A stretch of 64,000 nucleotides of DNA from Algoriphagus sp. Y33 (lineage in GTDB: Bacteria > Bacteroidota > Bacteroidia > Cytophagales > Cyclobacteriaceae). Below, one piece after another: positions 8,901 to 17,304 of the stretch. Position 1 is the first letter of the stretch, and each line of letters starts with the position of its first letter. The notes beneath the pieces are model-generated. The model did no database searches and was not told where the DNA came from. It saw nothing but the letters and a program-made list of their open reading frames with translations. The position numbers and the translations under genes are program-made. The DNA is taken from the NCBI RefSeq assembly GCF_014838715.1, contig NZ_CP061947.1, positions 1,674,001 to 1,738,000 on the forward strand, given 5' to 3'.

Positions 8901-9066
8901 CGGCACCATTTGTGGTCCCTTTTTCGATTACTGTCACTCCAGGGAGTATATCTCCATCTGACTGAAGCGTGACTTTTCCTGTAATTTTCACTTGTTGGGC
9001 ATACACTACGCTTGCCAAAAGCAACAAACAGGAAAAGAAGAAAATAGTAAAGATTCTTCTTTCCAT
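5953..9066 (-). CDS. SusC/RagA-family TonB-linked outer-membrane transporter
   Basis: 1037 residues: signal peptide ending at VVYAQQ, a carboxypeptidase-D-like regulatory domain (about residues 27-105, GKVTLQSDGDILPGVTV), then a TonB-box region EEVIVVGYGVQKK typical of SusC proteins, a plug domain (about 120-230, RIRGITTLGNNNPLWVVDG), and a 22-strand barrel ending in the aromatic VGVNVGF. It imports a bound nutrient using TonB energy together with the SusD partner downstream. No STN domain is present, so control is likely through the adjacent LuxR-type regulator rather than FecI/FecR. The 275-base gap to that regulator holds repeated CACTACA elements. Confidence 0.95.
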   Translation of the reverse strand: MERRIFTIFFFSCLLLLASVVYAQQVKITGKVTLQSDGDILPGVTVIEKGTTNGAVTDINGDYSINASTGSTLVFSFLGFDSQEVPVSNQSVINVQLAESSSDLEEVIVVGYGVQKKSVVTGAISSVKASDLENMPINRVEQALQGRTSGLTVAASSGQPGAASSIRIRGITTLGNNNPLWVVDGVVVDNGGIGYLNQSDIESIEVLKDASSQAIYGARAAAGVILVTTKKGKAGEIRVNYHGYYGTSAPAKKLDLLNATDYATLRNESAVNAGNNPIFSNPASYGEGTDWQDLIFNNDARRQNHEVSVSGGNEVSTFYASFGHLQQDGIVATDISSYKRTNIRLNSEHKLAKWLTIGQNLGYAHDKSIGLGNTNSEFGGPLSSAINLDPITPAVITDPALASQPPYTSPNVIRDPNGNPYGISTIVGQEMVNPLAYIQTRLGNYGWSDNIVGNAYAVAEPIKGLKFRSTLGAKLSYWGNESFTPLFYLNGSNVSNQTSFTRNQSRGFDWNLENTVSYTKSIEDHTFTVLLGQGAYLDNTTRSLGVTYFNVPADNFDDASLNYNVPSDQRVATGSEGSGHAVTSLFARANYNFKEKYLLEALVRRDGSSRFGENNRYGVFPSFSAGWVVSQENFWPSNNVVDFLKVRGGYGVVGNDNIGDFAYLSTIGGGRNYTIGTNGSYLIGYSPNAPSNPDLKWEQTSQANIGVEATVFEDFNVTFDMYKKVTTGILQNPRIPSYVGAISNPAANVADMVNKGVELEVGYRKQLGNLNLGMSGNVSYLHNEVTDLGANIDFISGGQSFQASTYPITRTGLGQAANSFFGFQKLGIFQTEEQVANYVDSNGNQILPNAKPGDFIWADLDGDGQITEKDRTYIGNPTPTWSYGFTVNLAYKAFDLVLFGQGVAGNKVFQGLRRLDIGTANWQTEALGRWTEAGDNNSYPRLVDGDPNKNFGNPSDFYLEDGSYFRIKTLQFGYTLPTAIAGKVGMKKARVYVMSENLLTLTKYTGYDPEIGGGVMSIDRGIYPQARSFMVGVNVGF

Positions 9067-9168
9067 TAGAAATGGGTTTAGGTTAAGTTGACTAAATGAA
9101 CTAAATGCTAGTCTACTTTCAACAGTAGATTCACAACCGTCAAAACTGCTAACCCCAACTCAAATTAG

Positions 9169-9253
9169 CACTACAGCGTAGCACTACATCACCTCTACAA
9201 AAACTCTAAAAACTTCGTTAATGACTCTTTTGATACACTACTTGACCACTACA
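9169..9253 (-). promoter_or_regulatory. Paired CACTACA direct repeats in the susC leader, candidate regulator sites
   Basis: Four copies of a heptamer (TGTAGTG on the susC strand) lie upstream of susC: 9169-9175, 9182-9188, 9236-9242 (last base differs) and 9247-9253. They form two pairs spaced 13 and 11 bases, close to one helical turn, as expected for a LuxR-type dimer site. A small hairpin TCTACT / AGTAGA at 9112-9129 follows in the leader. The link to the neighbouring regulator is an inference. Confidence 0.4.
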
Positions 9254-9320
9254 TTTAATTTCTTGGGGAATAAGTGATGCAATGTTTGAACAAAGGGTGA
9301 AATAAATACCCGGAAAAAAG

Positions 9321-9338
9321 TTCTCGAATTGTCGAGAG
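9321..9338 (-). terminator. Terminator of the propeller/LuxR regulator gene
   Basis: On the minus strand CTCTCGA / TCGAGAA with loop CAAT, followed by CTTTTTTCC, starting five bases after the regulator stop. It separates the regulator transcript from the susCD promoter region. Confidence 0.65.
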
Positions 9339-9342
9339 TGGT

Positions 9343-12213
9343 TTAGGAAATTGTAATCTCAATCAGGAAATCATGGAGATTCACTTCAGTGCTGATCTGT
9401 AATTTTTTCCTAAGCCTATATCTACCCACTTCCACCGCCTTCAAGGATATACTCATAAGGTCTGCAATTTCTTTGGAAGAGAGATTCATCTTCACAAATG
9501 CACATAGCTTTAGTTCATTAGCTGTGAGCGTAGGGAATTTTCCTCTGAGGATTGTAAGGAAATTGGAATGGACATGATCAAAATGTATGGCGAATCTATC
9601 CCAATCGTCATCACCTCGCTCTACTTCATTGATCAGTCTGATTACTTTTTTGGCATTAAGTTCAGATTCACTTTCAGCCATAAGCTCTTCTTTGATTTTG
9701 GTAAGAACTTTCCCCCGCTGGAGCAAGTGCATAGTCGTGGAGCCAAGTTCTTGATTTTTATAGTTGATTTCTGCTTGTAACTTTTCGTTCCTTAGCTGTA
9801 CGATTTCCTTCTCTGTTCGTTCCAGAGCCAAATTATGCTTGTCCTTCAAGTGTTTCTGTGCCAGGATATGCTTTTTATTCTGTCTGGTAAAGAACCAATA
9901 AACTGTACCTATCAATAAGACAAAATAAAGAACATAGGCCCATACCGTCTCGTACCATGCAGGCAAAACTTTAAATGTATAGCGAGCGATATCCGATTCA
10001 TTTCCTAAATTGTTCCTTGATTTTACCTCGAACGTATAGGTTCCTGCACCCAGATTGGTATAATCCTTTTCGAATCTATCTGTCCACTCACTCCAACCTT
10101 GGTCAAATCCCCGAAGCAAATAACTGTATTCTAAGTTTTCAAGCTGCCGAAATGTAGTGGAGGTGTATTCCAGGTGAATGGAATTCATTGTATGAGAGAA
10201 TTCCTGTATATCATTTTCGGCTTCCTTGCCAACCTGTATGGTATAGACTACAGTATCTTGTTGGCCAAAAAGGCTTACTTTCCCTATCCAGCTGTTGGGT
10301 CGACTGATTCTCTTTCTGTACTGCTCATAATTAATGTGGAAAAATCCTTTATTAGAACCCACCAATATATTTTTTTTGTCAATTGGATAGATGAATTCAT
10401 GGCCACCTATGACTTTTCCTGAAAGTTCCGGCAAATAAACTAGTGTAAAAGGCAGCTCATTATTAGGCATGCTGAAATCGATGACTCCGATTCTTTTATT
10501 GGACACAAACCATACGTTGCCTTCTTGGTCTTCTTGCAGGTATTGAATACTCATTCCTCTGAGCACTCCTTTGAAAATATCTGATTGCCTGAACCCCGCT
10601 GTCTTTTGGTCGAATTCGTAGATTCCTGATTCTGTAGCTATAAGGATTCTGTTCTTCACCTGAAAGGCATAATTGTAAAGATCTGAGGGCAAACCGTCTA
10701 CCGCTGTGTAGGTCGAGGTTTTGATAACGTTCAAGAAATTATCTGAAAGCTCCTGGCGGTAGATGCCTCTATAGGGATGGGAACCCCAGAGTTCACCTGT
10801 ATTGAATTGCATCTTCAAAAACCGGAGAGATTCAGAGAGTTCACCTATAGCCCCCAGGTTTTCTAACGTAGTGTTATTTTCCGAAAGAAGCTGCATACCT
10901 GTATAAGTTCCAACGTAGATTTTCGAACTTGGATAGATAGCAGTAGCCGGCTGAAAAACCCACGCTCCGGTATGATTGAAAATAGCTTTGGTACGATCCT
11001 CCACAATTTCAAAAGCACCATTTTCATGGCCCATAAGTAAACGGTCATTGATTTCTTGTATTTTCCAGACTTGTCCTTCTGATCCTTGAATTAAAGTAAA
11101 TTCTCCTTTAGCGAAACTCAAATCCTTGATTTTTGAGGAAAGAGTAAATTTGTAAAGTCCATCCGAAGTGCCTAGATATAGCTGGTCTTTATAGCTTATG
11201 GCCGTATAGCCTGATACGCGCTTGTCTGCATCGGGCTGAATTTCTTTGATCGGATTTTGGAAATCTATGTAATCTATCCCATCATCCAGTCCAATCCATA
11301 AGCCAAAGTCTTTGTCTACATAAATACTTCGTACATTGTTAGTTTGTAATCCTTGGGCAATAGTGAATTGTTGTATCGTTTTGCCTTCAATGTCCATTAT
11401 CAGAACTCCAGAGGACTTGGTTCCTATGGCATAAGTTTCAGAATCGATTTGGGTGACGGTGTTTACCCAACTTTTCCTAAGCAATTCGTCTATTTCAGTG
11501 GTGAAAGGTTTTAGTCCATTTGCATCTAAAAGATATATTCCATGGGATAGGGTAGTAATAAGTAAATTATCAGAGTCAAATGGAAGTATGCTGACAATAT
11601 GGGGAAATGTGGTAGCCTGAGATTTTAGTGCTTTTTTCCAAATTCCATTTGAGAACTCCATTAGCCCCATTTCTTTGTCCTGGGCATATACTTTGTCATT
11701 TACTACACCTAAATACAGCCATTCTGTCTCAGAAGTGAATACATGCATTACTTCATCTTTGAAATGATAAATTCTGTTGTGCTCAAGAAAAAAGAACTCA
11801 TCACCACGATTTACGATCTGCCAGATATCGGAAAAGCTTCTGGCACGTTCAGGGAGAAGATGTTTCAGTGAATGGAAATTCAATTGGCCGTTTGAAGCTG
11901 CCTGAAAATATCCTATTTCATCCTGTCCTCCGACAAAGAGACGGTTATTGGAATCGAATTTTGCGGAACGAATGATGGTTTTGTTGGGAAGCTGGTAAAG
12001 CTCCCAGAAGTTTCCGTTGAAAGTAAGCAAACCTTCATTGTTGCCAAAGTAAATAACTCCTTTTTCATCCTGGGTTGCACCCCAATTCTGAAGCCCTGCC
12101 TGATATGTCTTATTGGTGAAATTCTTGATCTTGGGAGACGCCAGTTCAGCTTGTGGATAGACAGAACGTGAAAAGAAAATAAGTAAAATAAATGTCAATA
12201 GGACATTTTTCAT
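9343..12213 (-). CDS. Membrane-spanning one-component regulator: beta-propeller sensor, Y_Y_Y domain, LuxR-type HTH
   Basis: 956 residues. Order: signal peptide (1-20, ends SVYPQAE); two seven-bladed propellers built of Reg_prop repeats (about 30-640, for example IYFGNNEGLLTFNG, SIYVDKDFGLWIGLDDGI); a triple-tyrosine Y_Y_Y domain (about 690-755, LEYSYLLRGFDQGWSEW, GTYTFEVKSRNN); one transmembrane helix (about 758-778, VWAYVLYFVLLIGTVYWFF); a cytoplasmic coiled coil; and a C-terminal GerE/LuxR helix-turn-helix (about 885-945, LTANELKLCAFVKMNLSSKEIADLM). There is no histidine kinase or receiver domain, so the periplasmic signal must reach the DNA-binding domain directly. Such proteins usually control the neighbouring susCD genes, which lie directly downstream on the same strand. 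Confidence 0.9.
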   Translation of the reverse strand: MKNVLLTFILLIFFSRSVYPQAELASPKIKNFTNKTYQAGLQNWGATQDEKGVIYFGNNEGLLTFNGNFWELYQLPNKTIIRSAKFDSNNRLFVGGQDEIGYFQAASNGQLNFHSLKHLLPERARSFSDIWQIVNRGDEFFFLEHNRIYHFKDEVMHVFTSETEWLYLGVVNDKVYAQDKEMGLMEFSNGIWKKALKSQATTFPHIVSILPFDSDNLLITTLSHGIYLLDANGLKPFTTEIDELLRKSWVNTVTQIDSETYAIGTKSSGVLIMDIEGKTIQQFTIAQGLQTNNVRSIYVDKDFGLWIGLDDGIDYIDFQNPIKEIQPDADKRVSGYTAISYKDQLYLGTSDGLYKFTLSSKIKDLSFAKGEFTLIQGSEGQVWKIQEINDRLLMGHENGAFEIVEDRTKAIFNHTGAWVFQPATAIYPSSKIYVGTYTGMQLLSENNTTLENLGAIGELSESLRFLKMQFNTGELWGSHPYRGIYRQELSDNFLNVIKTSTYTAVDGLPSDLYNYAFQVKNRILIATESGIYEFDQKTAGFRQSDIFKGVLRGMSIQYLQEDQEGNVWFVSNKRIGVIDFSMPNNELPFTLVYLPELSGKVIGGHEFIYPIDKKNILVGSNKGFFHINYEQYRKRISRPNSWIGKVSLFGQQDTVVYTIQVGKEAENDIQEFSHTMNSIHLEYTSTTFRQLENLEYSYLLRGFDQGWSEWTDRFEKDYTNLGAGTYTFEVKSRNNLGNESDIARYTFKVLPAWYETVWAYVLYFVLLIGTVYWFFTRQNKKHILAQKHLKDKHNLALERTEKEIVQLRNEKLQAEINYKNQELGSTTMHLLQRGKVLTKIKEELMAESESELNAKKVIRLINEVERGDDDWDRFAIHFDHVHSNFLTILRGKFPTLTANELKLCAFVKMNLSSKEIADLMSISLKAVEVGRYRLRKKLQISTEVNLHDFLIEITIS

Positions 12214-12427
12214 TTAATATAATTAAATAGTTGGGTTTAGTTGTTGTTAGATTTACTCTGATTCCCAACTGATGCTAGTATCGCTGTAAATCTGTTTTCC
12301 TGATCTTGTGCGCAAGTTTATTAAATATTTTCAGACTGCGGGGAGTTTAAATTCAATCCCATCCATTGCTTGACTTTTATCAATTTCCAAACACTAGGTA
12401 GACTAGTAATTACGGGTAAATAGCTAA

Positions 12428-13042
12428 TCAACGGGCCAAGTTCTCCATTTGATCGGGATTTTCTATGACAGTTTCATTGTATACCAAGTTCCATCCCAAC
12501 GATTTTGTCAAGACATAAATAGTTAGAAGTTCACTTATCAGGCGTTCCTGCGCATCATCTTTGAGACCCGAAGCTTCAATTTTATCTCGAAACTGTTTGG
12601 TTATACTGGTTTTGATTTTGTTGTAATCGTTGGCTTCAAATTGGTTTAAAAAGTCCTGTGTCACATCATAATAGTCGAATTCAGGATAGATATTCACCAC
12701 AGGATCGGGAATTCTCACGATAGTGAGAGTTTTAGAATTCTGATCTATTCTTGTTTCCAGTTTCCTCAGATCGTACTCCACGGTGGCTTTTGCCTTTGCC
12801 ACTATTAAGGCTTTTTTATTGGCACTCACAAGATCGAGAAACAGTTTTTGGGAATTGCGATAAGTAAAAACCTGAGAATAATAACCTTCTGTCACAATCA
12901 GTTTACCTACATTTTGGATTTGTTCCTGTATCATGGCCGAGTTGGCATTGAGCTTTTCTTGGCCGTCTTTTTTATCTACAAATAACCATAGACCAGCCAT
13001 AACCAGAAGAGCTGCAATAAATCCCAGGAAAAATCTATTCAT
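12428..13042 (-). CDS. DUF4230 membrane-anchored protein
   Basis: The preferred start (MNRFFLGFIAALLVMAGLWLFV) gives an N-terminal membrane anchor; the longer frame only adds eight polar residues. The remaining ~180 residues are the DUF4230 domain: VGKLIVTEGYYSQVFTYR, a beta region with AKATVEYDLRKLETRID and VRIPDPVVNIYPEFDYYD, then two helices. The family is common in Bacteroidota and Firmicutes, is extracytoplasmic and has no assigned biochemical role. Single gene, about 210 bases upstream of the regulator gene and on the same strand, with no sign of coupling. Confidence 0.85.
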   Translation of the reverse strand: MNRFFLGFIAALLVMAGLWLFVDKKDGQEKLNANSAMIQEQIQNVGKLIVTEGYYSQVFTYRNSQKLFLDLVSANKKALIVAKAKATVEYDLRKLETRIDQNSKTLTIVRIPDPVVNIYPEFDYYDVTQDFLNQFEANDYNKIKTSITKQFRDKIEASGLKDDAQERLISELLTIYVLTKSLGWNLVYNETVIENPDQMENLAR

Positions 13043-13387
13043 AATTGAAATCGAAGTGTGAGTCAAAGATAAGGTAAGCTACGAAATTTGTTTTCCTAAG
13101 GATATCTTGATTTGACGAATGGAAATTGTTTCTGACTCATGTACCATTTGATCCCACCATACGGTAATTGTCGATTTACATTCTCGATTTCTCTGCGTAG
13201 ACTTTATTTATTTGGTTTTTGTCCGTACAAAATGTTGGAATTAGCTTGATTCTCTGTCAATCTACATTGTTCGTCCATTTTTATTTCCGGGGGAAACAAC
13301 AGGTTAATACTACTTGAATCATCTAAGGGAATTGTAAATTACCGATGTAGTTAAACAATTTCTGCTCTAAATGATTTTATCCTTATT
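13043..13387. other. Intergenic region between divergent genes, 345 bases
   Basis: Contains the promoters of the divergent DUF4230 and LOV-like genes. AT-rich, without a hairpin, repeat or clear TAnnTTTG element that I could place with confidence; nothing else recognised. Confidence 0.5.
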
Positions 13388-13873
13388 ATGAAGAATAATA
13401 AAATTGAGAAATTTGCTCCGTTGATGAGTTGGGATATCAGTAGTCCTGTGAGTGGAATTAGAGCCAAAAAGGCAAAAGACCTTGAGGCCCTTGAGGGGTT
13501 TTCCGAGCTACATCATTGGCAAGTGGATTTGAATAAGGAGCTGATGGCAGGTTATCAGACACTTGTATTGACAGATTCTAATCAGCAAATCCTCTGGGTA
13601 AATCAAGACTTTCATACAATGACAGGATATACGCCGGAATTTGCCATAGGGAAAAAACCTACTTTTCTTCAAGGAGTGAAAACGTCGGAGAATGTAAAAC
13701 GAAGAATTCGGGAAGGTCTGGCAGCTGGAAGGAGTATTACGGAATCGGTAATCAATTATCGGAAAAGCGGGGAAGAATATGCATGCCATATTTCTATAAT
13801 TCCATTAATCCATTCAACCCGTGGAATCACCCATTTTTTAGCATTGGAAAGGGAAATAGTATTGGCTTCTTAG
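13388..13873 (+). CDS. Short LOV-like PAS protein lacking the photoactive cysteine
   Basis: 161 residues; a single PAS domain (about 50-157) with LOV-specific landmarks: WVNQDFHTMTGYTPEFAIGKK, FLQG at 93-96, INYRKSGEEY at 122-131 and THFLALEREI at 148-157. In photoactive LOV domains the loop reads GRNCRFLQG; here it is GKKPTFLQG, with Pro91 where the flavin-adduct cysteine should be. The usual FMN-contacting Asn after FxW is Cys133, and the Gln that flips on illumination is Glu154. So the fold is kept but the photochemistry cannot be. About 49 residues at the N-terminus look like an unstructured or helical extension. There is no output domain, so it probably acts by binding another protein. 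It could sense redox or a small ligand; that is open. Confidence 0.8.
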   Translation: MKNNKIEKFAPLMSWDISSPVSGIRAKKAKDLEALEGFSELHHWQVDLNKELMAGYQTLVLTDSNQQILWVNQDFHTMTGYTPEFAIGKKPTFLQGVKTSENVKRRIREGLAAGRSITESVINYRKSGEEYACHISIIPLIHSTRGITHFLALEREIVLAS

Positions 13874-14099
13874 AGATGGAGCTAACTTGGAATCAAGTTA
13901 GATTTTAACGGAATACCTTATTTATAAGATGTGTGTATGTCACGATGCTAAGTCGAAGTCTATACCTAATCCAAGAATCAGACTACTATAGTGAGGATAT
14001 ACCTGCGATTCATCAAGCAGAAAATTAGCAACCCATGCATAGTCGAGAGTGCATTTGGATAATTAAATTGAAACAGTATGCCAAGGGATAATTTCTCAA

Positions 14100-14116
14100 A
14101 TGCAACATTGTTTCAT
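14100..14116. promoter_or_regulatory. TGCAA-N5-TTGCA-type operator, site 1
   Basis: Reads ATGCAACATTGTTTCAT: a 17-bp palindrome centred on 14108 with a single mismatched pair. Shares half-sites with three other sites at 14133, 17318 and 17347. Lies 47 bases upstream of the TonB receptor start. Confidence 0.65.
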
Positions 14117-14132
14117 GGATTGATGAGATTAT

Positions 14133-14153
14133 ATTTGCAATATAATTGCAAAT
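14133..14153. promoter_or_regulatory. TGCAA-N5-TTGCA-type operator, site 2, overlapping promoter/leader
   Basis: A 21-bp element: ATTTGCAAT and ATTGCAAAT are perfect inverted copies around ATA. The core is TGCAA-TATAA-TTGCA. It ends only nine bases before the receptor ATG, so a bound dimer would block transcription or its start. Together with site 1 it makes a tandem pair 35 bases apart centre to centre. Confidence 0.75.
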
Positions 14154-14162
14154 TAATACGCC

Positions 14163-16418
14163 ATGCTATTGTGTATTCCCGCTTTCACGGGTTTATTCCT
14201 ATTTTCTATAATTGAATTTAACACTGAAAGATTCTACCAGGATGATCAATTTGAATACCGCCCGTTGGTTGGTTTTTCGGATAAGCCATCCTTGGATACT
14301 ATCCCAAAGGATTCAGCGGCTTCCAGAGTCATGGAGCTGGAGGAATTTTTATTGAGTGAGCAGAGAGCAAGACAATTGAGAAATGAGGAATCGACCAATG
14401 TTGATTTCGTAAAGCAGAAATTCATCCGGGAAAATAGGGGAGGAAGCCTGATGAAATCACTGGAGAGACTTCCGGGAGTGAGCACAATAGGCATAGGGTC
14501 GGGGGCATCCAAGCCGCTGATCCGTGGTCTTGGTTTTAATCAGGTGATGGTGGTAGAAAATGGCATCAAGCATGAAGGTCAACAATGGGGAGCAGATCAT
14601 GGGCTGGAAATAGACCAATATGCTGCTGATCAGGTGATGATTATAAAAGGACCGGTTTCATTCAAATATGGCTCTGATGCAATTGCCGGAGTAGTGGATA
14701 TCAGTGAGAAACCGGCTCCAAGCGAAGATGGAATAGGTGGTTCTGTAGATTTGGGAGCCAAAAGCAATAATGCATGGCTAGGAGGTTCAGTTAATCTGCT
14801 TGCAAGAAAGAATAAATGGTTCGTAGATGGCAGACTCACCTATGCAACCTATGCAGACTTTAAAATTCCTACGGATTCGGTATTTGTGTATGATTTTGGA
14901 GTAGCCCTACATGGAAATAAAGTACGGAACACAGCGGGGAATGAATTCAATTTTTCAGGTAGAGTGGGGTACATCGGTGAGCATCTCCGAAATACGCTTT
15001 CTATGTCCAGAGTGAGGAGCAAGTCAGGTTTTTTTGCCAATGCACATGGTCTGGAGCCCCGACAAGTGGATACGGATCTTCATGACCGTTCCGATAGAGA
15101 TGTCCTCTTGCCGTACCAGGAAGTAGAGCATCTCAAGCTTATCAATAAATTGAGTTATTCCTTGGGCAACAACTTGCTTGAGCTGGATCTGGGCTATCAG
15201 CGAAATGACCGCAAAGAGTGGAGTCAATACGTCAACCATGGATACATGCCTCCTATCTATCCTTCGGAAATGGCTTATTCTTCCACGCTGGAAAGAGCTT
15301 TTGACAAAGAAGTTTTTTCCCTCAATCTGAGAGATGAGCTATTTTTGAGTAATCACACGCTGTCCTTTGGCGCAAGTGCAGAATATCAAAATAATGCCAT
15401 TGGCGGCTGGGGTTTTTTGATTCCTGCTTTTGAGCAATTCAGCTATGGATTCTATGCAGTTGATAAATATAAGATAACCCCCCTATGGCAGCTTACCGGT
15501 GCCTTACGCTATGACCATAGTCGTATTCATGTGTTCGAATACCGTGATTGGTTCCCAAGCGTAAAGGATCCCAATCAGAGCGGGAATCCCGACTACCTGA
15601 ATAGGGCGGAGGATTTCAAGAGAAATTTCAATAGCTTGGTTTGGTCCGTGGGTTTTAATTATGTGCCCGGAGATTTTAGCTTTAAAGGCAATGCCGGAAC
15701 GAGTTTCCGTACGCCTATAGCGAAAGAACTTGCTGCAAACGGCGTAAATTACCATTATTTCAGATACGAAAGAGGGAATGCTGAGCTATCACCTGAGCGC
15801 TCTTTTCAGCTGGACTTGGGAACTGAGCTCACCAAGGAGAATTGGAGTGTGAGTTTTAGCCCATTCCTAAACTATTTTCCCAATTATATTTACCTAAACC
15901 CTTCTTTTGAGCATGATTATTTATACGGTGCCGGAAATCAGGTGTTCAATTACACCCAAAGTGAGGTGTTCAGATATGGAGCTGAGATCAATGCTACTTA
16001 TCAGTTAACTCCGGTGCTGAGTACAGAATTGCTTGGAGAATACGTTTACGGCAAGCAACTCGCGGGAGACAAGAAAGGGTACACTTTGCCATTTTCTCCG
16101 CCACCCTCAGCTGTATTGAACTTGACCTATAAGCCTAATCTGCAGAGTGCATTCAAGTCTCCTTATTTGGCGTTGGATTACAGACTTACAGCCAAGCAGA
16201 CCAACATAGTTCCTCCTGAGAAAATAACTCCGGGCTATCAGTTGATCAATGTGCGGATGGGATCTAATGTAGCCATAGCCAATCGGAACATACAGGTCGA
16301 TATCCAAATACAAAATCTCTTCAATAACCACTACCTAAACCATACGAGTTTTTACAGGCTGATAGATCTGCCTGAACAAGGAAGGAACATTACTCTTTCT
16401 TTCAACTATCAGTTTTGA
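14163..16418 (+). CDS. TonB-dependent outer-membrane receptor, ZnuD-like
   Basis: 751 residues. The first ATG is forced by an in-frame stop seven bases upstream (TAA at 14154-14156). The N-terminal hydrophobic run (LLCIPAFTGLFLFSII) serves as signal peptide but lacks the usual positive start. There is no carboxypeptidase-D-like domain, unlike SusC proteins. The plug (about 95-185) has SLMKSLERLPGVSTIGIG, KPLIRGLGFNQVMVVENGI, the WGADHGLEID stretch and the IIKGPVSFKYGSDAIAGVVDI turn, resembling ZnuD-type metal receptors. The barrel ends in ITLSFNYQF. Two palindromic operators upstream and His-rich lipoproteins downstream point to regulated uptake of a divalent metal, zinc being the best guess. 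Substrate assignment is inference. Confidence 0.85.
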   Translation: MLLCIPAFTGLFLFSIIEFNTERFYQDDQFEYRPLVGFSDKPSLDTIPKDSAASRVMELEEFLLSEQRARQLRNEESTNVDFVKQKFIRENRGGSLMKSLERLPGVSTIGIGSGASKPLIRGLGFNQVMVVENGIKHEGQQWGADHGLEIDQYAADQVMIIKGPVSFKYGSDAIAGVVDISEKPAPSEDGIGGSVDLGAKSNNAWLGGSVNLLARKNKWFVDGRLTYATYADFKIPTDSVFVYDFGVALHGNKVRNTAGNEFNFSGRVGYIGEHLRNTLSMSRVRSKSGFFANAHGLEPRQVDTDLHDRSDRDVLLPYQEVEHLKLINKLSYSLGNNLLELDLGYQRNDRKEWSQYVNHGYMPPIYPSEMAYSSTLERAFDKEVFSLNLRDELFLSNHTLSFGASAEYQNNAIGGWGFLIPAFEQFSYGFYAVDKYKITPLWQLTGALRYDHSRIHVFEYRDWFPSVKDPNQSGNPDYLNRAEDFKRNFNSLVWSVGFNYVPGDFSFKGNAGTSFRTPIAKELAANGVNYHYFRYERGNAELSPERSFQLDLGTELTKENWSVSFSPFLNYFPNYIYLNPSFEHDYLYGAGNQVFNYTQSEVFRYGAEINATYQLTPVLSTELLGEYVYGKQLAGDKKGYTLPFSPPPSAVLNLTYKPNLQSAFKSPYLALDYRLTAKQTNIVPPEKITPGYQLINVRMGSNVAIANRNIQVDIQIQNLFNNHYLNHTSFYRLIDLPEQGRNITLSFNYQF

Positions 16419-16453
16419 GAATTCAATCAGTTTATAAACCAACTTAATACATT

Positions 16454-16924
16454 ATGAAAATTACATCCCTAATAGGAGCTGCTCTTCTTTCGCTGATGTT
16501 CATGTCCTGCGCTGGAAATGAAGATGAAATAGACACCCGGCCACCATCAATTTCTATGGATTTTGCTGAAGCATCGCCGGCACAATGCGCAGTTTTTCAA
16601 CGTGGCGAAACCCTGTCTTTTGAGGCTCAGTTTAGGGATAATTTTGAACTGGGAAGTTACAGTTTGGACATCCATCACAATTTTGACCACCATACCCATA
16701 GTACGGAGGTAAATGACTGCCAAATGGAGCCGGTCAAAACACCTGTTAACCCGTGGTTGGTGATAGAAGGCTTTTCTATACCATCTGGCCAAAGCGCTTT
16801 TAGAGCCAGCGAAGAATTGGAAATTCCAGAGGATATAGATCCCGGCGACTACCACTTTATGATCAAGTTGACAGATAAGGAAGGCTGGCAGACTATCAGG
16901 GGCATAAGTATCAAAATAGATTAA
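16454..16924 (+). CDS. DUF4625 lipoprotein with histidine cluster
   Basis: 156 residues, signal peptide with lipobox FMSC (Cys19), then a DUF4625-type beta-sandwich. A histidine-rich loop, DIHHNFDHHTHSTEV (about 73-87), could bind a metal ion. It begins 35 bases after the TonB receptor stop, so both share a transcript under the two TGCAA operators. The probable role is periplasmic or surface metal binding for the receptor. The family's biochemical role is not established. The opposite strand over the gene also stays open (147 codons), but it lacks family features. Confidence 0.85.
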   Translation: MKITSLIGAALLSLMFMSCAGNEDEIDTRPPSISMDFAEASPAQCAVFQRGETLSFEAQFRDNFELGSYSLDIHHNFDHHTHSTEVNDCQMEPVKTPVNPWLVIEGFSIPSGQSAFRASEELEIPEDIDPGDYHFMIKLTDKEGWQTIRGISIKID

Positions 16925-17045
16925 TGATGATAAAAAAACATCAAATCTTTTGACGATTTGGCTTACTCCGCAATAGAAAATCGGATACACAGTGAATTTG
17001 AAAGCCCGTATAACCGGTCTAAACTTTCATGTGTCCTACTAGTTA

Positions 17046-17304
17046 GAGCATGCTGAAAAACGTCAGTAATAGATCAAAAGCTATCATTTTGAATTACTAA
17101 CTCATTTTTGATGCGAACGGTTTTTCAGCGCGTGCAGGGGTATTGGCCACAATAGGTCTTTATGCATCAGAAAATGCCAGTACCGGGATTTTCAAGCTAG
17201 TCTCAGTCCTACCATCTTCTGCGTTGGCCTCATCCGAGGTATACCCACACATCTTCACTCGGCCGCCTTGAAGCTGGCATACCTGAGACTTTTTCAGCAA
17301 GCCC
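17046..17304. mobile_element. MITE-like element, 259 bp, with 15-bp terminal inverted repeats and 6-bp target duplication
   Basis: The left end GAGCATGCTGAAAAA (17046-17060) and the right end TTTTTCAGCAAGCCC (17290-17304) are inverted copies with two mismatches. Both are flanked by the direct repeat TAGTTA (17040-17045 and 17305-17310), a likely target-site duplication. A third inverted copy of the end (GGTTTTTCAGCGCGTGC) lies inside near 17119-17135. There is no open frame for a transposase, so it would depend on one elsewhere in the genome. Base composition is more GC-rich than the surrounding spacer. Confidence 0.75.

Noticed and set aside
9169..9253. CACTACA repeats as a CRISPR or tandem-repeat locus
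   Set aside because: Only seven-base words in two pairs; far too short for CRISPR.
16547..16990. 147-codon open frame antisense to the DUF4625 gene
   Set aside because: No family features; the sense frame has a lipobox, DUF4625 pattern and operon context.
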